Assembly: GCA_039800165.1 (NCBI GenBank) | Contig: JBDLRH010000031.1 | Coordinates: forward strand, 1 to 35,829 | Reading direction: 5' to 3' | Length of the DNA: 35,829 bases | Origin: JBDLRH01 sp039800165 | GTDB taxonomy: Bacteria > Pseudomonadota > Gammaproteobacteria > Burkholderiales > Burkholderiaceae_C | Part shown: one piece after another, positions 1-8,301 of the stretch | How the letters are laid out: each line of letters opens with the position of its first letter | Numbering within the stretch: position 1 is the stretch's first letter | The notes under the pieces: model-generated | What the model saw: only the letters and a program-made list of their open reading frames with translations | What the model was told of the DNA's origin: nothing | Databases searched by the model: none | Made by a program: the position numbers and the translations under genes

Positions 1-861
1 AACCAGCGCCGCATGATCGACGAGAGCCCGGCGGCCGACGAGTTCAAGCAGGTGATGCGCGGCAAGCTCGATGCCTTGCTGGGCCTGGCCGAAGCCACCG
101 ACTGCCGGCGCGTGCGGCTGCTTGCCTACTTCGGCGAGGCTTACCGGGCGACGGGCGCGGGGGCCTCATGCGGCAACTGCGACAACTGCCGGAACCCGCC
201 CGAGGTGTGGGACGGCACCGACGCCGCGCGCAAGCTGCTGTCCACCGTGTTTCGGGTGCAGGAGATGAGCGGCATCGGCTTTGGCGCGGGTCACATCATG
301 GACATCGTGCGCGGGCGCGCGACCGAGAAGGTGACGCAGTACGGCCACGACCGGCTGAGCACCTTTGGCATCGGCGCGGCCTACAGCGAGCAGCAGTTGC
401 GCGGCGTGCTGCGCCAGCTGATTGCGCTGGGCGCGCTGTCGGTCGACTCGCAGGCCTTCAACACGCTGCGGCTGACCGGGGGCTCGCGCGCGGTGCTGCG
501 CGGCGAGCGCGAGGTGATGCTGCGCGCAGCCACGGCCGAGCGTGAAAGGGCATCGCGCCGCACGCGCGGGGGTGGCGCGAAGGATGCAGGCGCGGGCCCG
601 CGCGGCGCCTTGCCGGTGGCCGCCGCCGGGCTGGACGCAGCGGCACAGGCGCGCTTTGAGGCGCTGCGACAGTGGCGCGCCAGCGTGGCGCGCGAACACG
701 GGCGGCCGGCCTACGTGATCTTTCACGACGCGACGCTGGTGCAGATCGCGCAGGCCGCGCCGCGCACGCTCGATGCGCTGCAGGGCATCAGCGGCATGGG
801 CCGCAAGAAGCTGGATGACTACGGCGAGCAGGTGATCGCGGTGCTGCGCGAGGCCGGGTAG
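1..861 (+). CDS. recQ: ATP-dependent DNA helicase RecQ, C-terminal part (5' end outside window)
   Basis: This is the C-terminal part of a RecQ 3'-5' DNA helicase, which acts in recombination and stalled-fork repair. The reading frame is open from base 1, so the helicase core lies to the left of the window. What remains shows the zinc-binding segment (RRVRLLAYFGE followed by CGNCDNC), then the RQC winged-helix region, a low-complexity Arg/Ala/Gly linker, and a C-terminal HRDC domain (about the last 75 residues, with the GISGMGRKKLDDYG signature) that binds nucleic acid. This domain order is diagnostic of full-length bacterial RecQ. The gene ends 90 bp before the exported hydrolase, which appears to have its own promoter. 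Nothing looks broken apart from the window-edge truncation. Confidence 0.93.
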   Translation, partial: NQRRMIDESPAADEFKQVMRGKLDALLGLAEATDCRRVRLLAYFGEAYRATGAGASCGNCDNCRNPPEVWDGTDAARKLLSTVFRVQEMSGIGFGAGHIMDIVRGRATEKVTQYGHDRLSTFGIGAAYSEQQLRGVLRQLIALGALSVDSQAFNTLRLTGGSRAVLRGEREVMLRAATAERERASRRTRGGGAKDAGAGPRGALPVAAAGLDAAAQARFEALRQWRASVAREHGRPAYVIFHDATLVQIAQAAPRTLDALQGISGMGRKKLDDYGEQVIAVLREAG

Positions 862-882
862 CACCGGCAAGGCGCCTCGTGT

Positions 883-912
883 TTGACCGGCGCGTGACGT
901 GCGCCGCACAAT
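883..912 (+). promoter_or_regulatory. Candidate sigma70 promoter with internal inverted repeat
   Basis: TTGACC (883-888) and CACAAT (907-912) are separated by 18 bp, upstream of the serine hydrolase gene. The spacer carries an inverted repeat, CGGCGC-N7-GCGCCG (888-906), placed like an operator. In such GC-rich DNA a 6-bp arm can arise by chance, so the operator reading is weak. Confidence 0.4.
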
Positions 913-950
913 AGGCGCGGCCTCATAAGCCATCGACAAGCGGCGAATTG

Positions 951-2582
951 ATGATGAAACTTGGCAGCAGACACGTGGGATATGACATGCTCAACGTATT
1001 TCGCTCGCGGCACTGTGCATGGTTGGCAGTTGCGGCGATTGCCCTTGGGTACGTCAAGCCCGAAAGCGCACACGCAACCCCTGACGGGAAGTGGTCTGGC
1101 AAGGTCAACTGCAGCACGAACATCCTTAACGGATCGCCCGCCTATACGCAGGACATCGCCATCACGATCAACGGTGCATCTGGATCGGTGGTTCTCGAGG
1201 ATGCCCAGACGCGCGAAACCTTTGAACTCCGCATCGATGCGGCTGGCGTGGCTTCGCTTGCCAGCAACGGCGCCTGGAAATCCGCGCCCGATCGAAAGTG
1301 GGTGATCCGAGCGCAAGGAAGGGCCTCTGGGTCTGCGCTGAACTTGCAGGGGCAGATGTACGCAGGCGACGGGCGCACCGTGGTGCGGGACCGCTGCCTC
1401 GTTGAGCTGTCTCACACCGCCCAACCGACGCAGGGCGCGGCGACAGCGCCCCGCACCGAACCGGGGTTCTCGGTCGAACAAGTCGGCCCACCTGAGTTGC
1501 GCTCGCTGAGTACTCATGCCGCTGCGTCCAAGTATCCGGGGATCGCAGCAGTCTTCCCAGAGTGGCTGCTTCCAGAAGGTCAGCCGTGGGCTTTCCGCGC
1601 CCCGGGGTCGCTACAAGCACGGCCTCTAGGCAGCCGGGCGCCGACGGCGCAAGAGAGCCGGGTGATCGACGACGCCCGGCGCATCGTGGAGACACGCGAA
1701 GTCAAGGTCATCGTGCTAGTTGATGGCGATGACGTCGTGCACGCCGTGGGACGCCGCGGACTCACAGCGGAAACCCCCCTGCCAAGCGCCAGCGTATCCA
1801 AGACAGTCACCGCCGTCGCTATTGGCAAGGCGATTTGCGATCGGCACCTGCAACTGCAGGATTCCGTCGGCACGCTCATCCCAAGCCTGCGCGACACACC
1901 GATCGGGCAGGCCACCATCCGCGACGCCCTGCTCATGTCTACCGGAAGCGCGGTACAAGGACACGGAGTGACTGCAGGCGAAACCACCCATTACTTCAAT
2001 GGTGGCGGCTCACTTGAAGCCTTGCTCGCAACTTCGCGCTTCCTCCAGGTGACTGCAGCCCCAGGGAAAACCTTCATCTACAAGTCAATCGACCCCTACC
2101 TGGTCTCTGTCGCCTTGCAGCGCGCAACGCGGCAACCGTTCACCAGCTATTTTAGGGACTCGGTGCTTGCAGAGATGCTGCCCGCGCATCCTGTCGTCCT
2201 GGACACCGACAAGTCTGGCAACTTCCTGTCCACAGGCGGCGTGCGAATGTCGCTGGCTGACTGGGTTAGGTTTGCCACCTACGTACGCGACCAGCGCAGC
2301 GGGAGGGGGTGCTTTGCCGACTACCTGCAGGACATGTCACGGTCCCAGATCCGCATATCGAAGGTCCCGGGCGTCAACGGGTACTTCAACGGCTACGGAT
2401 TCCTCACATGGACCGAGAACGATGCTGCTCCAAGCACGTTCTGGGCTGTCGGGCACTTTGGCCAGCGCATCGGCTGGAGCAACAAGCCCGGCAACCGACG
2501 AGTGTTCCTGACCTTCGGCTTCGAAAGCGATGCGGACATGGCAGCGATTTACGCGCTGGCGCATCGCTGGCTCAACAGATAA
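951..2582 (+). CDS. Exported serine hydrolase, beta-lactamase / 6-aminohexanoate-dimer hydrolase fold
   Basis: This is a secreted hydrolase of the class C beta-lactamase fold. The nucleophile motif is SVSK (Ser at base 1791, about residue 281), followed by a Tyr-Lys-Ser triad in FIYKSIDPY where class C enzymes have Tyr-x-Asn, and a GHFGQ segment where beta-lactamases have KTG. These variations are typical of esterase and NylB-like amide hydrolases rather than antibiotic resistance enzymes. A separate N-terminal domain of about 150 residues precedes the catalytic domain and I do not recognise it. ATG codons occur at 951, 954 and 987. The one at 987 gives the cleanest signal peptide (MLNVFRSRHCAWLAVAAIAL, cleavage near SAHA) and has GTGGGA upstream, so 987 may be the true start. 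Codon use is visibly less G/C-biased than its neighbours. The gene converges with the AAA ATPase, 7 bp apart. The substrate is unknown. Confidence 0.82.
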   Translation: MMKLGSRHVGYDMLNVFRSRHCAWLAVAAIALGYVKPESAHATPDGKWSGKVNCSTNILNGSPAYTQDIAITINGASGSVVLEDAQTRETFELRIDAAGVASLASNGAWKSAPDRKWVIRAQGRASGSALNLQGQMYAGDGRTVVRDRCLVELSHTAQPTQGAATAPRTEPGFSVEQVGPPELRSLSTHAAASKYPGIAAVFPEWLLPEGQPWAFRAPGSLQARPLGSRAPTAQESRVIDDARRIVETREVKVIVLVDGDDVVHAVGRRGLTAETPLPSASVSKTVTAVAIGKAICDRHLQLQDSVGTLIPSLRDTPIGQATIRDALLMSTGSAVQGHGVTAGETTHYFNGGGSLEALLATSRFLQVTAAPGKTFIYKSIDPYLVSVALQRATRQPFTSYFRDSVLAEMLPAHPVVLDTDKSGNFLSTGGVRMSLADWVRFATYVRDQRSGRGCFADYLQDMSRSQIRISKVPGVNGYFNGYGFLTWTENDAAPSTFWAVGHFGQRIGWSNKPGNRRVFLTFGFESDADMAAIYALAHRWLNR

Positions 2583-2589
2583 CCCGCTT

Positions 2590-4971
2590 TCAGCGCACAA
2601 AGCCCATCGGCCGCGCTTCGCGCACCTCGGGCTTGAGTCGGTGCTCGGTTTCGAGCTGCTCGATGAACTCGTCGGCGCTGAAGCTCGCAGCCAGGATGTC
2701 CACCTGCCGCTTGACCGCCGCAAAGTCGCCCGGGCACAGCTCGTCAAGCCGCGCCAGCCGCGCACGCAGCCCGGGTGTCAGGGCCGTCGCGTCACCGCCA
2801 AGCGCCTCGGTGATGAACATGCGCTCGCGCTGCTCGGGCGTCAGCGGATTGAAGCGGATCTTGAAGGTGAAGCGCCGCAGCGCCGCCTGGTCGATGCGCT
2901 CGAGCAGGTTGGTGGTGCAGATGAAGATGCCGCGGAATCGCTCCATGCCCTGCAGCATCTCGTTGACCTCGGTCACCTCGTAGGTGCGCTGCGCGCCGCG
3001 GCGGTCCTGCAGGAAGCTGTCGGCCTCATCAAGCAGCAGGATCGCGCGCTCGGACTCGGCCTCGGCAAACATCGCGGCCATCTTCTGCTCGGTCTCGCCA
3101 ACGAACTTGCTCATCAGGTCGCTGGCCTGGCGGATCATCAGCGGGCGGTCGAGCGTGCGTGCAATGTGCTCGGCCAGCGCGGTCTTGCCGGTGCCGGGGG
3201 CGCCATAGAAGCACAGCGTGCCGTGGCCGCGCGCGCCCAGCGCATCGACGATGCGCGGCAGCTCAAAGCGCGTCTCGACGTTGAGCATCGCCAGATCCCA
3301 GGTGGTGACGCGCGGCCGCTCGGCGCCGGTGCCCAGGCGGTTGCCCAGCGCGCGGTCGGCGTTGAGCAGCTGGCGCTCGATCAATGACTCGGTGGCGCGC
3401 ACCTTCTGCGCATGCGCCTCGGCCGCCGCATCCGCGCTGGTGTGCACCGGGCTGTTCACGGGGGTGTCCGCCACGGCGGCCTCGTCATCCAGCGCCACCT
3501 GCGCAAAGCGCACCGCGGTGCGGATCTGCGCCGGCGTCAGGCCCTTGCGATCAGTCAGCCGCGCCACCAGTGCGTCGGACACCGGCAGGCCCTCGAGCGT
3601 GCGGCGCACCAGCTGCTCGCGCGCACCGGGCGGCGGGCTCTTGAGCTCCAGGTGGTAGGCAAAGCGGCGGCGGAAGGCCGGGTCGATCTGCTCGATGCGG
3701 TTGGTGATCCAGATCGTGGGCACCGGGTTGGACTCGAGGATCTGGTTGACCCAGGCCTTGCCGTTGACCGACTGGCTGGCCGGCGCCACCACCTGCTCGG
3801 CGCGCGCCATCCAGTGCGCCGCCTCGCTGCTGATCGGCGGGAACACGTCTTCCACCTCGTCGAACAGCAGGGCCGACTGCGCGCTGCCCTTGAGGAACAC
3901 CTGCGCGATCTGCAGCGAGCGATAGCGGTCGCGGCCCGACAGCGAATTGCCGTCACGGTCGGCGTACTCCACCTCAAACAGCTCCAGCCCCGCGGCCTGC
4001 GCCACCACCTTGGCGAGTTCGGTCTTGCCGGTGCCAGGCGGGCCGTACAGCAGCACGTTCACGCCGGCTTCCTTGCGCCGCACCGCGTGGCGCAGCAGGT
4101 CGCACAGCACCTGCGCGTCTTCGGCCACGAAGGCAAAGTCCGACAGGCCGAGTTCGCTCTTGGCGCTGGGCCGGGTGAACACCGCCATCAGCTCGTTGTG
4201 GTCGCGGTATTCGCGCATCAGCACCGGTGGCAGCTTCTCGCTGACCTTCATCAGGTCGGCCAGGTCGGTGATGTTGTGCTCTGACAGCAGGTTCTCGACC
4301 AGGCCGATGCGCTCCAGGCGCGAGCCCGCGCGCAGGGCCTCGCCCACATCGGTGGCGCTCACGCCGGCGATCTCGGCAATCGCCGCATAGGCCTCGGGCG
4401 CATTGTTGACCTTGAACTCCACCAGCAGGCTGCGCAGGTCGCGCTGATAGCGCGCCAGCGTGCCGTACAGCAGCAGCGCACGTTCGGCGCGGTTGAGTTG
4501 CAGCAGCTGCGCCAGCGCGTCGATGTTCTTCTCCACCAGCGTGCTCTGCTTCTTCAGTGCATGGGTCAGCCAGTCGCCGGTGACGCTCAGCACATGCAGC
4601 AGGTCCTTGGGCGCGTCCTTCGCGTATTCGTCGAGGTAGAAGAACAGCGTGCCTTCTTCATAGGGGCCGCGCCACTGGCCGTGCCGCTCGAGAAATTCGC
4701 GCGGGGCCAGCGCCTCGTGGCCGCGCCAGAACTCGTTGTCGCGGCAGCGGCGGGCCAGGAACTCGCGCAGCCGCTGCAGCGCCGGCAGTGGCCACACCAG
4801 GTGCCGCCCGGCCAGCGACAGCAGGCCGTTGAGGTCGCGCCGCACATTGAACTTGCCGCCCTGCTTGGCAGCGAGCGTCAGCACGAATTGCGAGCACATC
4901 AGGTCCAGCACCGGCGCCTCGCCGAGGCCCGGTGACGGGAGCAACTGGGTGTCGATCGAGCGCTTGGCCAT
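2590..4971 (-). CDS. Tandem AAA ATPase (two AAA domains)
   Basis: This is a cytoplasmic ATPase of 793 residues with two AAA modules. The first has Walker A GPPGTGKT near residue 310 and Walker B LLFDEVEDV near 370. The second has GAPGTGKT near 590 and ILLLDEADS near 645, and both are followed by arginine-rich sensor segments (FRRRF, LRRFTF). The first 300 residues are a largely helical region I do not recognise, probably for substrate or oligomer contacts. The second AAA domain looks like the CDC48/FtsH/spastin type (SKFVGETEQKM resembles the pore-loop and VGE segment). The frame stays open upstream to 5232, but the ATG at 4971 has GGAG at a good distance and starts a sensible protein. It stands alone and diverges from the thioesterase. 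A remodelling or chaperone-like role is an inference; no partner gene is adjacent. Confidence 0.85.
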   Translation of the reverse strand: MAKRSIDTQLLPSPGLGEAPVLDLMCSQFVLTLAAKQGGKFNVRRDLNGLLSLAGRHLVWPLPALQRLREFLARRCRDNEFWRGHEALAPREFLERHGQWRGPYEEGTLFFYLDEYAKDAPKDLLHVLSVTGDWLTHALKKQSTLVEKNIDALAQLLQLNRAERALLLYGTLARYQRDLRSLLVEFKVNNAPEAYAAIAEIAGVSATDVGEALRAGSRLERIGLVENLLSEHNITDLADLMKVSEKLPPVLMREYRDHNELMAVFTRPSAKSELGLSDFAFVAEDAQVLCDLLRHAVRRKEAGVNVLLYGPPGTGKTELAKVVAQAAGLELFEVEYADRDGNSLSGRDRYRSLQIAQVFLKGSAQSALLFDEVEDVFPPISSEAAHWMARAEQVVAPASQSVNGKAWVNQILESNPVPTIWITNRIEQIDPAFRRRFAYHLELKSPPPGAREQLVRRTLEGLPVSDALVARLTDRKGLTPAQIRTAVRFAQVALDDEAAVADTPVNSPVHTSADAAAEAHAQKVRATESLIERQLLNADRALGNRLGTGAERPRVTTWDLAMLNVETRFELPRIVDALGARGHGTLCFYGAPGTGKTALAEHIARTLDRPLMIRQASDLMSKFVGETEQKMAAMFAEAESERAILLLDEADSFLQDRRGAQRTYEVTEVNEMLQGMERFRGIFICTTNLLERIDQAALRRFTFKIRFNPLTPEQRERMFITEALGGDATALTPGLRARLARLDELCPGDFAAVKRQVDILAASFSADEFIEQLETEHRLKPEVREARPMGFVR

Positions 4972-5195
4972 GAAACTCCAGCAGGGTGCGGCAGGTTGCA
5001 CGCGCAACACAGCCGCGATGTCTCGGGGACGATAGCGCAGTCGCCTGCGGGTGGGAAGCACCCGCATGTCGGAAAACCGCCACGCCCGCCGTCCGCTCTG
5101 CGCGTCACGGGCACCATCACGCGCCCTCTCACGCCAAGTCCGCATCGGGCGGCGCCACAATGCCTGATCGGAAATACCCCCGGAAACTTGACGCG

Positions 5196-5660
5196 ATGCC
5201 TGCCGACGACCGCCGTCGTTCCGCCGCCGCACCTACGCCGGGCGGCGCCACGCCCGACACGCTAGCACCGCTGCAGGCGGCGCTGGGCGAGTACTTCGCG
5301 CCCTGGATTCAGGCACTGGGCCTGCGGGTCGAGGCGCTGCTGCCCGACGGCGTGACGCTGCGCCTGCCCTTTGACGACGCCTTGGCGCGCCACGGCGGCA
5401 TGGCCTGCGGGCAGGCGCTGATGGCCGCGGCCGACACGGCAGCCGCCATCGCGCTGATGCGGCACTTCGGGCAGTTTCGCCCCTGCACCACGGTGCAGCT
5501 CAACACCAGCTTTTTGCGGCCGCTGGTGTCACAAGACGCGCTGGTGGACGCGCGGGTGCTGCGCGCGGGCAAGTCGCTCGCCTTCATCGAGGCCGACCTG
5601 CGCGGCGCCGCCGACGGCAAATGCGTGGCGCGCGCCTCCACCACCTACGCGCTGCTGTAG
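5196..5660 (+). CDS. PaaI/hotdog-fold thioesterase family protein
   Basis: This is a small cytoplasmic hotdog-fold protein of about 154 residues. The recognisable core is HGGMACGQALMAAADTA (the helix following the HGG motif), then TVQLNTSFLRPL and the final strands ARVLRAGKSLAFIEADL. These are the usual marks of PaaI-type acyl-CoA thioesterases. Its acyl-CoA substrate cannot be told from sequence. The start is uncertain: ATG 5160 gives 12 more residues, while ATG 5196 has GGAAA upstream and was preferred. The gene is divergent from the AAA ATPase and is followed by a C-rich tract before the next small gene. Confidence 0.78.
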   Translation: MPADDRRRSAAAPTPGGATPDTLAPLQAALGEYFAPWIQALGLRVEALLPDGVTLRLPFDDALARHGGMACGQALMAAADTAAAIALMRHFGQFRPCTTVQLNTSFLRPLVSQDALVDARVLRAGKSLAFIEADLRGAADGKCVARASTTYALL

Positions 5661-5664
5661 ACAA

Positions 5665-5703
5665 CCCCACCACCCAACCCCGCCACCCAACGCCACCCAC
5701 CCC
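5665..5703 (-). other. G-rich tract on minus strand, potential G-quadruplex
   Basis: The plus strand is a CCACCC-type imperfect repeat, so the minus strand carries six runs of three or four G separated by loops of 1-7 bases. That fits the usual G-quadruplex pattern. It lies just after the thioesterase stop and before the promoter of the 48-residue protein. Function, if any, is unknown. Confidence 0.45.
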
Positions 5704-5719
5704 TCTGGCCGCACCGCAG

Positions 5720-5725
5720 TAAAAT
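5720..5725 (+). promoter_or_regulatory. Candidate -10 element (TAAAAT)
   Basis: TAAAAT lies 34 bp before the ATG of the 48-residue membrane protein, at a suitable distance for a short leader containing its AGGGA ribosome site. No convincing -35 box is seen; the upstream sequence is the C-rich tract. Confidence 0.35.
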
Positions 5726-5759
5726 CAGCGCAATTCACAACGCAGCACCGAGGGAAACC

Positions 5760-5906
5760 ATGGCCCAGCATTCCAGCCACGATCACGCCGCCACCGAAAC
5801 GACCGACGCCGTCGAGAAGATCGTGCCGCTCATCCCGATCGTGCTGCCGGTGGTGGGCGGCGTGCTGATGTTCCTGCTGGCCTTCATCGCGGTCGCGATG
5901 GCCTGA
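5760..5906 (+). CDS. 48-residue single-pass membrane protein
   Basis: The ORF starts at ATG 5760 with AGGGA ideally placed upstream and ends at TGA 5906. The first 20 residues are polar and His/Asp/Thr-rich (MAQHSSHDHAATETTDAVEK). They are followed by one continuous hydrophobic helix (IVPLIPIVLPVVGGVLMFLL and onward) that runs to the C-terminus, so the protein should be a small inner-membrane peptide with a short soluble tail. It has its own ribosome site, a -10-like box and a terminator-like hairpin downstream, which together argue that it is expressed. I do not recognise a named family. The His-rich tail might bind metal, but that is speculation. It is too short for common ORF cut-offs. Confidence 0.75.
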   Translation: MAQHSSHDHAATETTDAVEKIVPLIPIVLPVVGGVLMFLLAFIAVAMA

Positions 5907-5977
5907 TCTGGCCGCGAGCCGCCCGCCCGAACAGCCTCCCCACTCCCCTCGCGGGCCCACCGGCCCCGCCCCCCGCC

Positions 5978-6008
5978 ACGCCCGACACCGCTCGGGCGTT
6001 GTGTTTTG
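5978..6008 (+). terminator. Intrinsic terminator-like hairpin after the small membrane gene
   Basis: The stem ACGCCCGA/TCGGGCGT (8 bp, perfect) has loop CACCGC and is followed by TGTGTTTTGT, a moderately T-rich tail. The position is 72 bp after the 48-residue gene. Confidence 0.6.
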
Positions 6009-6040
6009 TGCCGCGCCGCAGCAAAGCCGGCACATGACTT

Positions 6041-6057
6041 TATGCAAGTTTTGCATA
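6041..6057. promoter_or_regulatory. Perfect 17-bp palindrome upstream of pckG (candidate operator)
   Basis: TATGCAAGTTTTGCATA is a perfect inverted repeat (7-bp arms TATGCAA/TTGCATA, 3-bp centre), with an ATGCAA-N3-TTGCAT core. It lies about 165 bp upstream of pckG and just upstream of the likely promoter. The symmetry fits a dimeric transcription factor; its identity cannot be told. Confidence 0.55.
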
Positions 6058-6220
6058 GGGATTCGGCCCGGTGACAGGCAGTTTTTGGGGTGCTTTCATA
6101 AAATCGACACCCTCCCAAGGACCCTGCAGAACCGTCCGGCAACGTCTTTCCCAAGTGCGTCCCGCGCCCGTGCGCCCGCGCATTTCGGAAAGACGATTTT
6201 TTAACTTAGGAGCCTTTCCG

Positions 6221-8068
6221 ATGAACTCTCCGGCGATGAAGGGGCTGCCGCAGGCGCCCGCGCACGTGAAGAACGCCAAGCTGCTGGCCTGGGTGGCCGA
6301 CATGGTTGCGCTGTGCAAGCCCGACAGCGTGTACTGGTGCGACGGCAGCGACGAGGAGTACGACCGCCTGTGCCAGCAACTGGTGGACGCCGGCACCTTC
6401 AAGAAGCTCAACCCGGCCAAGCGCCCCAACTCGTACCTGGCCTGGTCCGACCCGTCGGACGTGGCGCGTGTGGAAGACCGCACCTTCATCTGCAGCCAGA
6501 AGAAGGAAGACGCCGGCCCGACCAACCACTGGATGGACCCGGCGCAGATGCGCGTCACGCTGCAGCCGCTGTTTGACGGCTGCATGAAGGGCCGCACCAT
6601 GTATGTGGTGCCGTTCAGCATGGGCCCGCTGGGCTCGCCGATTGCGCACATCGGCATCGAGCTGTCCGACAGCCCGTATGTGGCGGTCAACATGAAGATC
6701 ATGACCCGCATGGGCCGCGCCGTGTACGACGTGCTGGGCGTCAACGGCGACTTCGTGCCCTGCGTGCACACCGTGGGCGCGCCGCTTGCAGCCGGCCAGA
6801 AGGACGTGCCGTGGCCGTGCAACAAGACCAAATACATCGTGCACTACCCCGAGACGCGCGAGATCTGGTCGTACGGCTCGGGCTACGGCGGCAACGCGCT
6901 GCTGGGCAAGAAGTGCTTTGCGCTGCGCATTGCTTCCACCATGGGCCGAGACCAGGGGTGGCTGGCCGAGCACATGCTGATCCTTGGCGTGACCAACCCG
7001 CAGGGCAAGAAGTACCACGTGGCCGCCGCCTTCCCCAGCGCCTGCGGCAAGACCAACTTCGCGATGCTGATCCCGCCGGCGGGCTTTGACGGCTGGAAGG
7101 TCACCACCATCGGCGACGACATCGCGTGGATCAAGCCGGGCACCGACGGCCGCCTGTACGCGATCAACCCCGAGGCGGGCTACTTCGGCGTGGCACCGGG
7201 CACCAACACGCTGACCAACCCCAACTGCATGGCCAGCCTGGACAAGAACGTCATCTTCACCAACGTGGCCCTCACCGATGACGGCGACGTGTGGTGGGAA
7301 GGCATGGGCGAGGCGCCCGCGCACTGCATCGACTGGCAGGGCAAGGAGTGGACCCCGGCCATCGCCAAGGACACCGGCGCCAAGGCCGCGCACCCCAACG
7401 CGCGCTTCACCGTGGCCGCCACCAACAACCCGGCGCTCGACAGCGCGTGGGACGACCCGGCCGGCGTGCCGATCGACGCCTTCATCTTCGGCGGCCGCCG
7501 CAGCACCACCGTGCCGCTGGTGACCGAGGCCCGCAACTGGGTAGAGGGCGTGTACATGGCCGCCACCATGGGCTCGGAGACCACCGCCGCCGCCGCTGGC
7601 CAGCAGGGCGTGGTGCGCCGCGACCCGTTCGCGATGCTGCCCTTTGCCGGCTACAACATGGCCGACTATTTCCAGCACTGGCTCAACCTCGGCAAGAAGC
7701 TCGAGGCCTCGGGCGCCAGGCTGCCGCGCATCTACACCACCAACTGGTTCCGCAAGGGCGAGGACGGCAAGTTCGTCTGGCCTGGCTACGGCGAGAACAT
7801 GCGCGTGCTGAAGTGGATGATCGACCGCATCGAGGGCAACGCCCAGGGCAATGAACACGTGTTCGGCGTGAGCCCGGCCTACGAAGAGCTCAACTGGACC
7901 GGCCTGAACTTCAGCGCCGAGCAGTTCCGCACCGTCACCAGCATCGACCAGGCCGCCTGGCAGGCCGAGCTCAAGCTGCACGAAGAGCTGTTCACGCAGC
8001 TGGCCTACCACCTGCCGGCCGAGCTGACCGCCACCAAGGCGAAGATCGAGCAGCGGCTGGCGGCCTGA
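6221..8068 (+). CDS. pckG: Phosphoenolpyruvate carboxykinase (GTP)
   Basis: This enzyme converts oxaloacetate plus GTP to phosphoenolpyruvate, CO2 and GDP, the first committed step of gluconeogenesis, in the cytoplasm. The protein has 615 residues, the normal length for the GTP-dependent family. The family signature is clear: FPSACGKTN at residues 271-279 with the reactive Cys275 in the P-loop, and FGGRRSTTVPLV with the second catalytic region. The open frame extends upstream to 6071, but the ATG at 6221 (MNSPAMKGLP) has AGGAG about 8 bases ahead. The gene is monocistronic, with its own upstream palindrome and promoter region and a strong terminator behind it. The GTP-type enzyme, as opposed to the ATP-type pckA, is usual in several Burkholderiales. 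Confidence 0.97.
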   Translation: MNSPAMKGLPQAPAHVKNAKLLAWVADMVALCKPDSVYWCDGSDEEYDRLCQQLVDAGTFKKLNPAKRPNSYLAWSDPSDVARVEDRTFICSQKKEDAGPTNHWMDPAQMRVTLQPLFDGCMKGRTMYVVPFSMGPLGSPIAHIGIELSDSPYVAVNMKIMTRMGRAVYDVLGVNGDFVPCVHTVGAPLAAGQKDVPWPCNKTKYIVHYPETREIWSYGSGYGGNALLGKKCFALRIASTMGRDQGWLAEHMLILGVTNPQGKKYHVAAAFPSACGKTNFAMLIPPAGFDGWKVTTIGDDIAWIKPGTDGRLYAINPEAGYFGVAPGTNTLTNPNCMASLDKNVIFTNVALTDDGDVWWEGMGEAPAHCIDWQGKEWTPAIAKDTGAKAAHPNARFTVAATNNPALDSAWDDPAGVPIDAFIFGGRRSTTVPLVTEARNWVEGVYMAATMGSETTAAAAGQQGVVRRDPFAMLPFAGYNMADYFQHWLNLGKKLEASGARLPRIYTTNWFRKGEDGKFVWPGYGENMRVLKWMIDRIEGNAQGNEHVFGVSPAYEELNWTGLNFSAEQFRTVTSIDQAAWQAELKLHEELFTQLAYHLPAELTATKAKIEQRLAA

Positions 8069-8125
8069 GCGGGCCCGGGCCCGGCAGGGCAGCGCGCGGC
8101 TCCGTTCCTGGCGACGCCTCTTGCC

Positions 8126-8150
8126 AAGCCACCCTGCGGGGTGGCTTTTT
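8126..8150 (+). terminator. Intrinsic terminator of pckG
   Basis: The perfect 9-bp stem AAGCCACCC/GGGTGGCTT has loop TGCG and runs directly into a T tract. It lies about 57 bp after the pckG stop. Confidence 0.9.
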
Positions 8151-8301
8151 CATGGCTGCGCACGTTGGGCCGCGCCGCTGGTTCAACCGATGCACCGCTG
8201 GTGCAACAGCGCTTGCCCTGTGCGCAGGCGCTGCATAACTTGATCAGGCCGCCGCGGTCACACACGGCGGCTCTCTCCAACCATCAAAGGGATCACTGAT
8301 C

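Larger units (their letters stand above)
5907..6220 (+). other. 314-bp spacer before pckG: terminator, palindrome, likely promoter
   Basis: No gene is seen here. The left part holds the terminator-like hairpin at 5978-6008, the middle the palindrome at 6041-6057. The right part holds GTGACA (6071-6076) and an AT-rich TTCATAAAAT (6095-6104) that could form a weak promoter for pckG, giving a leader of about 110 nt. The pckG ribosome site is AGGAG about 8 bases before its ATG. Confidence 0.5.

Noticed and set aside
951..2582. Beta-lactam resistance gene (also considered for 18217-19497)
   Set aside because: Both lack the Tyr-x-Asn and KTG motifs of true class C enzymes and match esterase/amidase relatives instead.
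6261..6274. Third parS-like site (CACGTGAA)
   Set aside because: Only the central bases match; the flanks lack the TGTTT and ACA arms.
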